16,254 bases of DNA from an uncultured Verrucomicrobiota bacterium (lineage in GTDB: Bacteria > Verrucomicrobiota > Kiritimatiellia > RFP12 > UBA1067): NCBI GenBank assembly GCA_946615875.1, contig CAMOIK010000025.1, positions 1 to 16,254 of the forward strand, written 5' to 3'. The translations under genes and the position numbers were made by a program. How positions within the stretch are numbered: the stretch's first letter is position 1; every line of letters starts with the position of its first letter. Positions 6,890-14,220 of this stretch are shown piece after piece. The notes beneath the pieces were generated by a model. The model searched no databases and was not told the origin of the DNA. It saw only the letters and a list, made by a program, of their open reading frames with translations.

Positions 6890-7561
6890 ATCCGCCGTTC
6901 GTCGTTCGCAATTCATCGCTCACGGAGGGCTTTCACCATCGTCGAACTGCTGATGGTGATCGGCGTGATAGGCATCCTCATGGGCATCGTCACGTCCGCC
7001 GCCATGGGCTCGCTCAAGACCTCGCGCGTGCAGAAGGCAGACGCTCTCTGCCGCATCGTCGAGCAGGGCTTGGCTACGTACTACGCGCAGAACGACAAGT
7101 GGCCGGAGCCGATGGGCTCCAAGATCGCCGAGGGCATCGGCGCTCGCAGCAACAACGAAGGCTACGGCAACTCGTCCGACGACAACATCTACATCCTTTC
7201 CCACGGCGAAGCGCAGCAGATGATACGCAACATCGTCGAGGAGTCCGCCAGGGGCAACCCGATGCTGGACATTTCCGCACTGTTCGTCTCGCGCAGCTCC
7301 TCAGACCCGCAGCAGGAGAAGTGCCCGAACCACGCCGCCTCGAGCAACCAGCAGCGCTACTTCCCCGCTGCGGACGCGTATGGCATGGACCTCTTCGACG
7401 CAGTGCGCGGCACGAAGCGCAATCCGGAGCGCATGACGCTCGGCCAGATGAACTTCGGCTACCCCCACAAGGAGCACAACGGCAAGTTCATGCCGTTCAG
7501 GGTGGTGTATTCCATACCGACAGACGAAATGAAGGTGACGAAATGGCATTGGTGCGACTAG
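6848..7561 (+). CDS. GspG-like pseudopilin with repeat-derived leader (G3)
   Basis: Prepilin-like subunit of 237 residues. A 28-residue leader (MRKNKLFEGLGSGSIRR...HRSRRA) precedes FTIVELLMVIGVIGILMGIV, with Ala at -1 and Glu5. The helix continues RVQKADALCRIVEQGLATYYAQNDKWPEP, typical of GspG-like proteins. The C-terminal part ends VTKWHWCD and is not recognised; it lacks a clear DPWG motif. The ATG at 6848 was chosen over one at 6827 because GGAGGG lies 5 nt before it. The leader is homologous to that of the gene at 4870 only through the shared start module, while the mature parts differ. The 3' end overlaps the next gene by 19 nt, implying translational coupling. Confidence 0.85.
   Translation: MRKNKLFEGLGSGSIRRSSFAIHRSRRAFTIVELLMVIGVIGILMGIVTSAAMGSLKTSRVQKADALCRIVEQGLATYYAQNDKWPEPMGSKIAEGIGARSNNEGYGNSSDDNIYILSHGEAQQMIRNIVEESARGNPMLDISALFVSRSSSDPQQEKCPNHAASSNQQRYFPAADAYGMDLFDAVRGTKRNPERMTLGQMNFGYPHKEHNGKFMPFRVVYSIPTDEMKVTKWHWCD
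6890..6924. repeat. Heptanucleotide array, inverted (RTYCNYC), 5 units, translated
   Basis: Units atccgcc, gttcgtc, gttcgca, attcatc, gctcacg are in the same phase as 4912-4946. It is translated as RRSSFAIHRSR within the leader peptide, against HRPPSIVHRSS in copy 1. Confidence 0.6.
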
Positions 7562-8460
7562 CGCGGCGCAGAGGCTTCACTCTGCTTGAACTCCTGGTGG
7601 TGATCGCCATCATGGGCTTTCTCGGCACCGTCTCGGTGGGCGGCTACAGGGCCATGCAGCGCGGCATGGAGGAGCGCGGCGTGATGCAGAACGTGAACCA
7701 GTTCATTCGCTCCGCCTACCAGCGCGCGCAGATCGACCGCCAGCCGGTGGCCGTCTATTTCTGGAACGAGACCATCCGCGAAGAGACGGATACGCAGACG
7801 GCCGTCGTGGTCGGCAGGGCCGTTGCGGTGCGCCGCTCCGGCCGCGTCACCTACAGGCAGGGAAATTTCATCGGCGACGAGTTCGCAGACCTGCGCTTCA
7901 ACAGGCTCGTGCGCAGCGACGGCGACGAGGATGCGAGCGCCGCCTCCGTCGGCTCCGGCAAAGGCAGCGCGGTCTTCCTCTACAAGATGAACGGCGACGA
8001 GGGCAGCCAGATGCAGCGCGCCATGATCGCCAAGAACACGGTCAAGCGCACCGTCTCAGAACGGCTGCTTTACGGCGAATCCATCGACCTGCCGGCCGAG
8101 GCCTCCAACTTGAAGACGCTTGAACGGGACGACGACGTGAAGATTGAGCTCTACGCCTACCAGTTGATCGACGCGGCGGGGTCGCAGTGGAAGATCGGCG
8201 ACGCCTACGGCTTCGAGTTCGCCACCATCGAGCTGCCGCACAACTACATCTTTGGCACCTCCTTCTCGCAGGACACCGCGAACCCGGTCAAGGGAGAGCA
8301 GGTCATCCGCTTCAAGGTCGCTGCGAACGTCGGCAGCGGCGCGGAGGACGGCACTTCCGGCAAGTCGCAGATCGACGTCTGCGCCGTCCGCCAGATCGGC
8401 GGCTCTCTCACCGCCAGGTCGATCGGCACGTCCGACAAGCCCACGGAGGATTTGAATTGA
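7543..8460 (+). CDS. GspH/FimT-like pseudopilin (Verru_Chthon cassette D-like)
   Basis: Predicted minor pseudopilin of 305 residues. The leader MALVRLARRRG precedes FTLLELLVVIAIMGFLGTVSV, with Gly at -1 and Glu5. The following segment (MQNVNQFIRSAYQRAQIDRQPVAVYF, about 45-71) is the hallmark of GspH/FimT proteins, in which a helix of Ala/Arg/Gln is followed by a first strand beginning PVAV. The C-terminal region is predicted beta-rich and contains an acidic, Gly/Ser-rich insert near 120-140. The start overlaps the previous gene by 19 nt, with AAGG 7 nt upstream; the open frame extends much further upstream but out of phase with the preceding real gene. Position H in an F-G-H-I-J-K order supports the call, as does resemblance to TIGR02596 from memory. 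Confidence 0.85.
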   Translation: MALVRLARRRGFTLLELLVVIAIMGFLGTVSVGGYRAMQRGMEERGVMQNVNQFIRSAYQRAQIDRQPVAVYFWNETIREETDTQTAVVVGRAVAVRRSGRVTYRQGNFIGDEFADLRFNRLVRSDGDEDASAASVGSGKGSAVFLYKMNGDEGSQMQRAMIAKNTVKRTVSERLLYGESIDLPAEASNLKTLERDDDVKIELYAYQLIDAAGSQWKIGDAYGFEFATIELPHNYIFGTSFSQDTANPVKGEQVIRFKVAANVGSGAEDGTSGKSQIDVCAVRQIGGSLTARSIGTSDKPTEDLN

Positions 8461-8987
8461 TGAACTTCAGAAAAGCGTTTACTCTCATGGAGGTGAACCT
8501 CGCCATCCTCATCATGGCGGGCGGCATCCTCTCCATTGTCGGTCTGTACTCGCTCGGCTTCCGCGAGAACCGCCAGAGCCGGGAGGACGTGGCCGGCGCC
8601 GCCTATGCAGACTCCGTCCTCTCCCCGCTCGTCATGGCCGCCTCCGCGACCAACCTCAAGTGGAGCGTGTTCCGCAACATCAAGAGCAACCCGGCTCGCG
8701 GCTGGCGCGACTACCTGGACTCCAACGGCCTCACCATCAAAGACTCCGCCGGCAAGGCGCAGGGGGTCTTCTCCGACTTCATCGGCAGCCTGAACGTCGG
8801 CGCATCCTTCTACTGGCCGAAAGAAAGCACAGTAGGCGACCTCAAGAACGCCGGGCTCGTCATCGTCCACACCGAGGACGAGGCCGTGATACGCATCGGC
8901 TTCCGCGCCTCCAAGACCCAGGGCGAACTCCTCGCCCTCCCGCTCTACTACACCGAAGTCCGCTTCCAGGGCATCCAGGACGAATGA
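8460..8987 (+). CDS. GspI-like pseudopilin (Verru_Chthon cassette B-like)
   Basis: Predicted minor pseudopilin of 175 residues. The leader MNFRKA precedes FTLMEVNLAILIMAGGILSIVGLYSLG; Ala at -1, Glu5 followed by Val as in GspI. The segment GLYSLGFRENRQSREDVAGAAYADSVLS resembles the conserved N-terminal half of Verru_Chthon cassette protein B (TIGR02598). The rest is short, with a Trp/Phe-rich middle (WSVFRNI, ASFYWPKES) and a C-terminal strand (LYYTEVRFQ). It starts in a TGATG overlap with the stop of the H-like gene, with GGAGGA 9 nt upstream, so translation is coupled. GspI normally pairs with J and K in the tip complex, both of which follow. Confidence 0.87.
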   Translation: MNFRKAFTLMEVNLAILIMAGGILSIVGLYSLGFRENRQSREDVAGAAYADSVLSPLVMAASATNLKWSVFRNIKSNPARGWRDYLDSNGLTIKDSAGKAQGVFSDFIGSLNVGASFYWPKESTVGDLKNAGLVIVHTEDEAVIRIGFRASKTQGELLALPLYYTEVRFQGIQDE

Positions 8988-9020
8988 GGGAGGTCGCGGC
9001 AAATACATCGTCGCCCCAAG

Positions 9021-9053
9021 GGAGGCAACCAATTCATGATGCACAGCCTATGA
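9021..9053 (+). other. Possible 5-codon leader minigene (MMHSL) coupled to the J-like gene
   Basis: GGAGG at 9021-9025 is correctly spaced (10 nt) for the ATG at 9036 but lies 24 nt before the ATG at 9050 that starts the J-like protein. From 9036 the frame reads Met-Met-His-Ser-Leu-stop, and its TGA at 9051-9053 overlaps the ATG at 9050 as ATGA. This is the geometry of a coupling minicistron. It could be chance in a short spacer. Confidence 0.3.
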
Positions 9054-9547
9054 GAAAAGCCTTTACGATACTCGAACTGCTGGTGGCGAGTCTCCTTCTG
9101 GGGATGCTCATGACCATACTGACGATGATATTCAGCCAGTCGTCCATCGCCTGGCGTACGGGCACGGCCATAGTCGCAGACCTGGACGACGTTCGCAACA
9201 ACATCGCCGAAGTGCGCGAGGAGGCGGACAACGCCTACATCTGGGACGACAAGGTGCACCGCATCCTCGGCCTCTGGGACGATCAGGGCAACCTGCGCAA
9301 GCGCGCCTGGGACGTCGGCACGGAGGACAAGAAGGAGAACCAGGCCGGGTATCTGCGCAGCAAGGGAGGCGCCAGCATCTCGGACGACTCCGACATCAAT
9401 GACTTCAAGAACCAGGCCGACGTCTCCGCCAGCGGCAGCTTCGGCAAGTTGAACACCTACAAGATAAACGTCAAGTCGTCGGGGCCGAACAAGCATCTTG
9501 GCGACTACGACGACATATGGAGCGACCCAGATGATTTCATCGACTGA
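9050..9547 (+). CDS. GspJ-like pseudopilin, short (Verru_Chthon cassette C-like)
   Basis: Predicted minor pseudopilin of 165 residues. The leader MRKA precedes FTILELLVASLLLGMLMTILTMIFSQSSIAWRTG; Ala at -1, Glu5. The FSQSSIAWRTGTAIVADLDDVRNNI stretch fits GspJ and Verru_Chthon cassette protein C (TIGR02599). The remainder is strongly acidic and ends DDIWSDPDDFID. From memory cassette C proteins are considerably longer, so the C-terminal beta domain may be lost. The start is ambiguous. An ATG at 8984 overlaps the previous stop as ATGA and would add 22 residues, but that stretch uses codons rare here (caa, aca, att, cca). The ATG at 9050 gives a compact normal leader but lacks a directly placed RBS. 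I favour 9050. It overlaps the next gene by 17 nt. Confidence 0.8.
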   Translation: MRKAFTILELLVASLLLGMLMTILTMIFSQSSIAWRTGTAIVADLDDVRNNIAEVREEADNAYIWDDKVHRILGLWDDQGNLRKRAWDVGTEDKKENQAGYLRSKGGASISDDSDINDFKNQADVSASGSFGKLNTYKINVKSSGPNKHLGDYDDIWSDPDDFID

Positions 9548-10013
9548 GAGGCGCAGGGGCTTCACGCTCGTCGAACTGCTTGTCGTGATCGCCATGATCG
9601 CCATGGTGGCCGGGGCGGTGTCGACCGGCTTCAGCGCTGCGCAGGAGCGCGCTCGCGTGCAGAAGGCGTCTGCGGAGGTGAAGGCGATCGCACAGGCGAT
9701 CATGGCTTACGAGAACTATGCGGCGGCGAAGGGGGAAACTCTGCCCGAGAGGTCCGACGAGGTTGAAAAACCGGACCGGCAGTACCTCGGCTTTCTGCTG
9801 GACGGCCAGACGGCCGCCGGGGAGCAGCTCCCGGCGTTGCTTATGGCCTCGCTCACGACCGACGGGGTGATGCTGGACCCGTGGGGGGTGCCGTATAAAG
9901 TGAAGATAAAGTCCGGTTCTGGCAACGTGCAGCTAAAGAGCATATCCAGCAACCTGAAGACGGGCTACTTCTTCCCCAATCTCTACCGCCTCTCTAAGGA
10001 GGAAAGGCAATGA
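9531..10013 (+). CDS. GspG-like pseudopilin (G4) located between J and K
   Basis: 160-residue prepilin-like protein. The leader MISSTERRRG precedes FTLVELLVVIAMIAMVAGAVSTG (Gly at -1, Glu5). The helical spine (RVQKASAEVKAIAQAIMAYENY, 42-63) and the signature LDPWGVPYKVKI with D116-P-W-G119 match the T2SSG family more clearly than any other pseudopilin here. It lacks the downstream calcium-loop signature (GADG...DDIxNW) and ends in a Tyr/Phe-rich tail (GYFFPNLYRLSKEERQ). Its position between J and K is unusual, since gspG normally precedes gspH. GGAG at 9519-9522, 8 nt before the ATG, sets the start; it overlaps the J-like gene by 17 nt and the K-like gene by 4 nt. Confidence 0.88.
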   Translation: MISSTERRRGFTLVELLVVIAMIAMVAGAVSTGFSAAQERARVQKASAEVKAIAQAIMAYENYAAAKGETLPERSDEVEKPDRQYLGFLLDGQTAAGEQLPALLMASLTTDGVMLDPWGVPYKVKIKSGSGNVQLKSISSNLKTGYFFPNLYRLSKEERQ

Positions 10014-13000
10014 CCAACCGTGCCTCGTGCCTCGCGCCGTCGAACAACCGCAAACGGCAATCGGCAAACTCCCGCCGCGGCAGCGCGTTGCTGATCGTGC
10101 TGGGGATGCTGGCGTTCATGATCGTATCGGCGGTGGCGTTCTCGGCCTACATGCGCTATTCGCGCCTGCCTTCCAGCTTCTTGCGGAGGACGGCGGCGTC
10201 CCGCCAGCTGGTCAAGGCGGCGCTCGCCCGCGCCATAGACGAGATCGACGCCTCGATCGGCAACAATCCGCATCCCGGCGTCGGCGTCGCGGAGACCCGC
10301 TACCCCCGCAACACCGATTCCAGCAAGGGCGCGGTAGGGCGCAGGCAGCTGCGCAACCTCTGGCTGCATCGCGTGTTCTTCGGCACGAACAGCTACTGCT
10401 CGGTGGACGACACGGTGTCGCCCCTGACGCTCGAGGCGCTCGCCTACATACCGCCGCCGCTCGTCAACGAAGCCCGCTACCTCTCGCGCCTCTCGCCGGC
10501 CGCCGCCTGGAAATCGCTCGGCTTCGACGCGGGCCGCTATGCGTTCTGCGCGCTCGACGTCTCGGACTACTTCGACATAAACCGTCTTACCGCGAGCGCG
10601 CCGCGCTCCTCGGCCGGCAACCGCCGCATCTCGCTCGGCTATGCGTTCGAGAACGACGCCCACACCTCGCCTGGTTCCGACGCCAAGTCGTGGGATGCAT
10701 GGATGGACAACTACCGCACGTTCGACAACGACCTCCGGATAGAGTGGAGCGGCAGCAAGGCGCCGCTTGTCTCCATGGCCGACTTCAACCTGGCGTTCGG
10801 CGACAAGGGCGGCATCGGCAAGATGGTCAGCCCGTTCTGGAAGTTCATCGAAGACGGCGACAGGAATACGTTCTACGCGGCATCGGGCGACGCCGACTAC
10901 GACCGATACAACCGCATGACCTTTGTCACCGACGGTTTCTTCCCGCCGGAGAACGACACGGCGGCGTCCGCGGCCGAAAAGGCGTACGAGCTCGCCGATC
11001 CGCAGTATCAGCCATTCAAGATCGACCCCAACGGCGGCAGCGTCCCAAATATCGACAGGCTGTTGATGGGCAGCGAACACCGCAACGAGGGCACGATGGC
11101 CTGGCACAAGCGCTTGGGCGGCGTGGGTCTTGCCGCCCTCTACGACTACCTGGACCCGGACCATGTGCCGGTTTCCCTCGCCGTCCCCACCGTCGAGCGC
11201 GTCCCCATGATCTGCGGAGTCGAGCCCGTGCTGAACGGCGCCAAATTCGCCGTGACGAAGAAGTTCAAGTTCGACAACGCCGGCGGCGAACACGGCGATC
11301 AGGATGCGAACGCCGTCGGCACCGCCGGGCAGACGCGCAGATGCACGCAGGAGGTGGAGTACAGAATCGACCCCAACGCGCTCAATCTCACCGCTGGCGC
11401 TGTCAATGCCGTGACGGTGTATCCATTCTGCCGCGACGCTGAATACTCCGAGAAGTTCGAACTCGACGGGCGCATCTCCTTCTTCCTCTCCACCGAGCAG
11501 ATGGGGCTGCGCACCGGGAACAGCAACCCGAACACGGAGGTCCTGCACGTCAGGGACAAGGGCAACATGACCTCCGGCGTGGACGCCAACGGACTCATGA
11601 ACGTGGCGCTGACGGGCAGCCTGCCTTTCGACACCAAGAATGCGCCAAAGACCGAGCAGGACGCCGTGAAGGACATAACGCTGCCGTTCATGTCCGGCGG
11701 CGCCGCCAACCTAGGCTCTCAGCTGAACGGGCAGTATCTCCTCCTCCGCGTGAAGTATGTCTGGGAGCAGACCTATTCCAAGGAATACGGCAGTTCTGTC
11801 GGTGGGATGCAGTCTCTCGGTTGGGGACCGTTGTTCTCCAAGACCACTGACTGGCTGGACAACACCCCCGAATACTCGTCGGACCTTTGCATCATGGATG
11901 GGAGCGGCAGGCGGCAGACGGATATAAAGCGCCTTGTCGAAAGGAACCAGGATCTCTATTTCAACATGGCGGTTTGGCTGCGCATCAAGCAAGGCAACGA
12001 TGTGGTCGACATGGCTCCCGCCTGTCTGGGCGACGACAACTTCCAAAAGTTCGGCGGCGGCGCGCCCAACGCGTTCGACATGCTCAACGGCGGCGACTTC
12101 GGTCAGTATTATCCGCTTCTGCGTTTCGACACTGCGGGGCAGGGCCGCGACGTCACCTTCCAGTTCTCGCCGGCCGCACTGGACGCTCTGGCGACCACGC
12201 CGGCGGACATCCAGCCCTGGCCGCAGGCGGCGGTGGTCGCCGATCCCCGTTTCAACCACGCGCCGGAGAACTGGTTCGCCGTCAATTCAGGCCTGTCGAA
12301 GTCCTCCTGGCTCGACAGCATAAGAACGCCGCTCGAAGACGGCGACGGCGATATCTTCATGGAGGTCAGCGACAATGGCTACATGCAGAGCAAGTATGAG
12401 CTGGCGATGCTGCCCGCCTGCGCCACGCTGAGGCATGCCGGTTCGCCTTCCGGCATGGGCAAGATGAAGCTGTTCACCACCTATAACGGCAGATCGCTGC
12501 CCTCCTCTTTCTCCAACACGGTGCAGGGCAATTGGATGTGGAAGACCTACGACCCGCTGGACGACGCCTACTTCGACGAGTTCAACGCCATCCACTGGGT
12601 GGGGGACAAGGCCGGGTATCGCGTGAATCCCTATTCGGACTCGACGAACGTCATCATGGCCGCCTTCGCCAACACGCCTCTCAACTGGGCGTGCGCCGGC
12701 ACCAACGACGTCGATAACGCCGTCAATTTCACCTACTCCGATCCCAAGAACCCAAATGGCGCGGCGTTCAACAAGAAATACGCCTGGAACGAATACAACA
12801 CAAACGCCAGGTTCGGATGGGGCGATCTCCAGAAAGTGGCCGGCAGCTTCATGTCCGCCGTGCGCGGAAAGAACGGCAACTGGGAGGATGCCTGGGACAG
12901 CCTGGACTGGTATGGCACGGACGACAGTTTCTGCGGCGTCACGCTCTCTTCCAATACCGACGACCTCTGGAACGTCGATCGCAAATTCCTCTATGGCTAC

Positions 13001-13225
13001 TGGAAGGAATGCTTTGCCGCCAAGCAGCAGCTCTTTCTCGTGTTCGTGCGCGCCGAGCCGGTCATGATGGGCGGCGGCGGAATGGGGCAGATACCGCCGC
13101 AGCTCGGCGCCCGCGCCGTCGCCTTGGTCTGGCGCAATCCCGCCACCACCGACCGAGACGGCAAGGCGCTCCCGGAAGGCACGCCCCACCAGACCCGCGT
13201 GCTCTTCTACCGCCAGCTTGACTAG
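10010..13225 (+). CDS. Giant GspK-like tip protein (Verru_Chthon cassette A-like)
   Basis: 1071-residue protein with a class III-like signal but no Glu5. A 24-residue leader ending NSRRG precedes SALLIVLGMLAFMIVSAVAFSAYM (single transmembrane helix, about 25-47). Absence of Glu5 with the (S/V/M)ALLxVL motif is characteristic of GspK, which caps the pseudopilus. Classical GspK has about 320 residues, so this is threefold larger; it resembles in size and order Verru_Chthon cassette protein A (TIGR02600). The large exported part is rich in Asn, Asp, Trp and Tyr. The C-terminus has a hydrophobic strand pair (QQLFLVFVRAEP, then ARAVALVWRNP), ending TRVLFYRQLD. It starts in an ATGA overlap with the strongest RBS in the window, AAGGAGG 7 nt upstream. 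No enzymatic motif was recognised. Confidence 0.8.
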   Translation: MTNRASCLAPSNNRKRQSANSRRGSALLIVLGMLAFMIVSAVAFSAYMRYSRLPSSFLRRTAASRQLVKAALARAIDEIDASIGNNPHPGVGVAETRYPRNTDSSKGAVGRRQLRNLWLHRVFFGTNSYCSVDDTVSPLTLEALAYIPPPLVNEARYLSRLSPAAAWKSLGFDAGRYAFCALDVSDYFDINRLTASAPRSSAGNRRISLGYAFENDAHTSPGSDAKSWDAWMDNYRTFDNDLRIEWSGSKAPLVSMADFNLAFGDKGGIGKMVSPFWKFIEDGDRNTFYAASGDADYDRYNRMTFVTDGFFPPENDTAASAAEKAYELADPQYQPFKIDPNGGSVPNIDRLLMGSEHRNEGTMAWHKRLGGVGLAALYDYLDPDHVPVSLAVPTVERVPMICGVEPVLNGAKFAVTKKFKFDNAGGEHGDQDANAVGTAGQTRRCTQEVEYRIDPNALNLTAGAVNAVTVYPFCRDAEYSEKFELDGRISFFLSTEQMGLRTGNSNPNTEVLHVRDKGNMTSGVDANGLMNVALTGSLPFDTKNAPKTEQDAVKDITLPFMSGGAANLGSQLNGQYLLLRVKYVWEQTYSKEYGSSVGGMQSLGWGPLFSKTTDWLDNTPEYSSDLCIMDGSGRRQTDIKRLVERNQDLYFNMAVWLRIKQGNDVVDMAPACLGDDNFQKFGGGAPNAFDMLNGGDFGQYYPLLRFDTAGQGRDVTFQFSPAALDALATTPADIQPWPQAAVVADPRFNHAPENWFAVNSGLSKSSWLDSIRTPLEDGDGDIFMEVSDNGYMQSKYELAMLPACATLRHAGSPSGMGKMKLFTTYNGRSLPSSFSNTVQGNWMWKTYDPLDDAYFDEFNAIHWVGDKAGYRVNPYSDSTNVIMAAFANTPLNWACAGTNDVDNAVNFTYSDPKNPNGAAFNKKYAWNEYNTNARFGWGDLQKVAGSFMSAVRGKNGNWEDAWDSLDWYGTDDSFCGVTLSSNTDDLWNVDRKFLYGYWKECFAAKQQLFLVFVRAEPVMMGGGGMGQIPPQLGARAVALVWRNPATTDRDGKALPEGTPHQTRVLFYRQLD
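10021..10069. repeat. Seven-bp periodic repeats in the leader of the K-like gene
   Basis: Seven consecutive heptads: tgcctcg, tgcctcg, cgccgtc, gaacaac, cgcaaac, ggcaatc, ggcaaac. The first two are identical and the last three differ from each other by one or two bases. The period matches the other arrays but the consensus differs. Translated in three frames in turn, it makes most of the prepilin leader (ASCLAPSNNRKRQSANS). Confidence 0.45.
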
Positions 13226-13275
13226 CGCCGCGCAAAGGCCGCGGATGGATGTATTTGAAAAGGAACTGAAAAACC

Positions 13276-14160
13276 ATGAGAAAAGGCTTCACCCTCGTAG
13301 AACTGCTGATCGTCATCGGCATAATCGCGATCCTCTCCGGCATACTGATGGTCTCCATGGGCGGCGGATCGGAGGCGGCGCGCAACGCGAGCTGCCTCAC
13401 GAACATGCGGGGGCTGGCGAACGGCGTCATCGCATACGCGTCGTCGTCCCACCACTATCCGCTGGCCGGCTCGCTGGTGCGCAGCGAAATCGACGAGTCG
13501 CAGGGGATCGGGCGCGCCAAGACGATATACTACGAGATGCCTGGCTGGCTGAGCTGGTATTCGCAGGGCCAGTTCCCCGCCACCTCCATCACCTCGCCGC
13601 AGTATCCCAGCGCCTACTCGGCTTCGCCAGACTCCCCGGAGCAGCAGCAGTTGCACGAGTTCGCGATGACCAACGGCACGCTGAGGGCCACGCTCAAGGG
13701 CAACAGCGGACTGCTGGTGTGCCCGGTCCACAAGATCGACATGAAGACCCAGCATCCCTTCTTCTCCTACGCGATGAACGAGTATTTCTACTGGAACGAC
13801 AACGGGAAGTCGCGCAGTTCGCAGTTCCGCGGCCGCCGGACCGACACCGTGAAGCATCCAGACCGCACCCTGCTCTTCGCCGAACTGAACTGGAAGGGCT
13901 GGGCCGGAGATGTCGATGACGCGCCGGGCAGCCCGGGCTCAGACCCGGTGCTGCAGTATTCGAAGAACGAATACATCGGCTTCAATCACAAGAAGGGCAA
14001 GGAGAAGATGGCGCACGTCGTTTTCGCCGACGGACACACCGAACAGTTGATGATGCCGAAGGGCGGCATCAGCGACGGCAACCTCAAGGAACTCACGGAA
14101 CTGCTCTGCGAGGGCAAGGACGTCGTTCTCGACGGCTCCAGCTACAAGGAGCTCAAGTAG
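13276..14160 (+). CDS. Prepilin-type protein of DUF1559 / H-X9-DG style
   Basis: 294-residue prepilin-like protein. The very short leader MRKG precedes FTLVELLIVIGIIAILSGILMVSMGGG (Gly at -1, Glu5). Then comes RNASCLTNMRGLANGVIAYASSSHHYPLAG, a common PVC-bacterial arrangement (C-xxN-xxxL...Y...YP). LLVCPVHKID (about 152-161) and SYAMNEYF (about 165-172) match the CP and SYxxN motifs of such proteins. FADGHTEQL (250-258) is the DG motif of the prepilin-processing-associated H-X9-DG domain, here with spacing H238-X13-D252-G253. AGGA lies 11 nt before the ATG. It follows the K-like gene after 50 nt without a visible promoter or terminator, so it is probably co-transcribed. These proteins are often encoded outside secretion operons, so function here is unknown. 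Confidence 0.85.
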   Translation: MRKGFTLVELLIVIGIIAILSGILMVSMGGGSEAARNASCLTNMRGLANGVIAYASSSHHYPLAGSLVRSEIDESQGIGRAKTIYYEMPGWLSWYSQGQFPATSITSPQYPSAYSASPDSPEQQQLHEFAMTNGTLRATLKGNSGLLVCPVHKIDMKTQHPFFSYAMNEYFYWNDNGKSRSSQFRGRRTDTVKHPDRTLLFAELNWKGWAGDVDDAPGSPGSDPVLQYSKNEYIGFNHKKGKEKMAHVVFADGHTEQLMMPKGGISDGNLKELTELLCEGKDVVLDGSSYKELK

Positions 14161-14220
14161 CGCGCGCTCCGCCGGCGCTCCGCGCCGCGCCGCAACGCCA
14201 GCCAGGCAAGGGACGGAAAG

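Noticed and set aside
3463..13225. A type IVa pilus operon rather than type II secretion
   Set aside because: Not excluded biochemically, but there is no pilT, pilM-N-O-P or pilA-like major pilin arrangement; the F-G-H-I-J-K order and the Glu5-less K-like protein favour a T2SS-like machine.
14161..14220. GC-rich spacer with two gcgctcc copies as a terminator or promoter
   Set aside because: I could not build a convincing stem followed by T residues, and no -35/-10 pair is visible; it is probably just an operon spacer.
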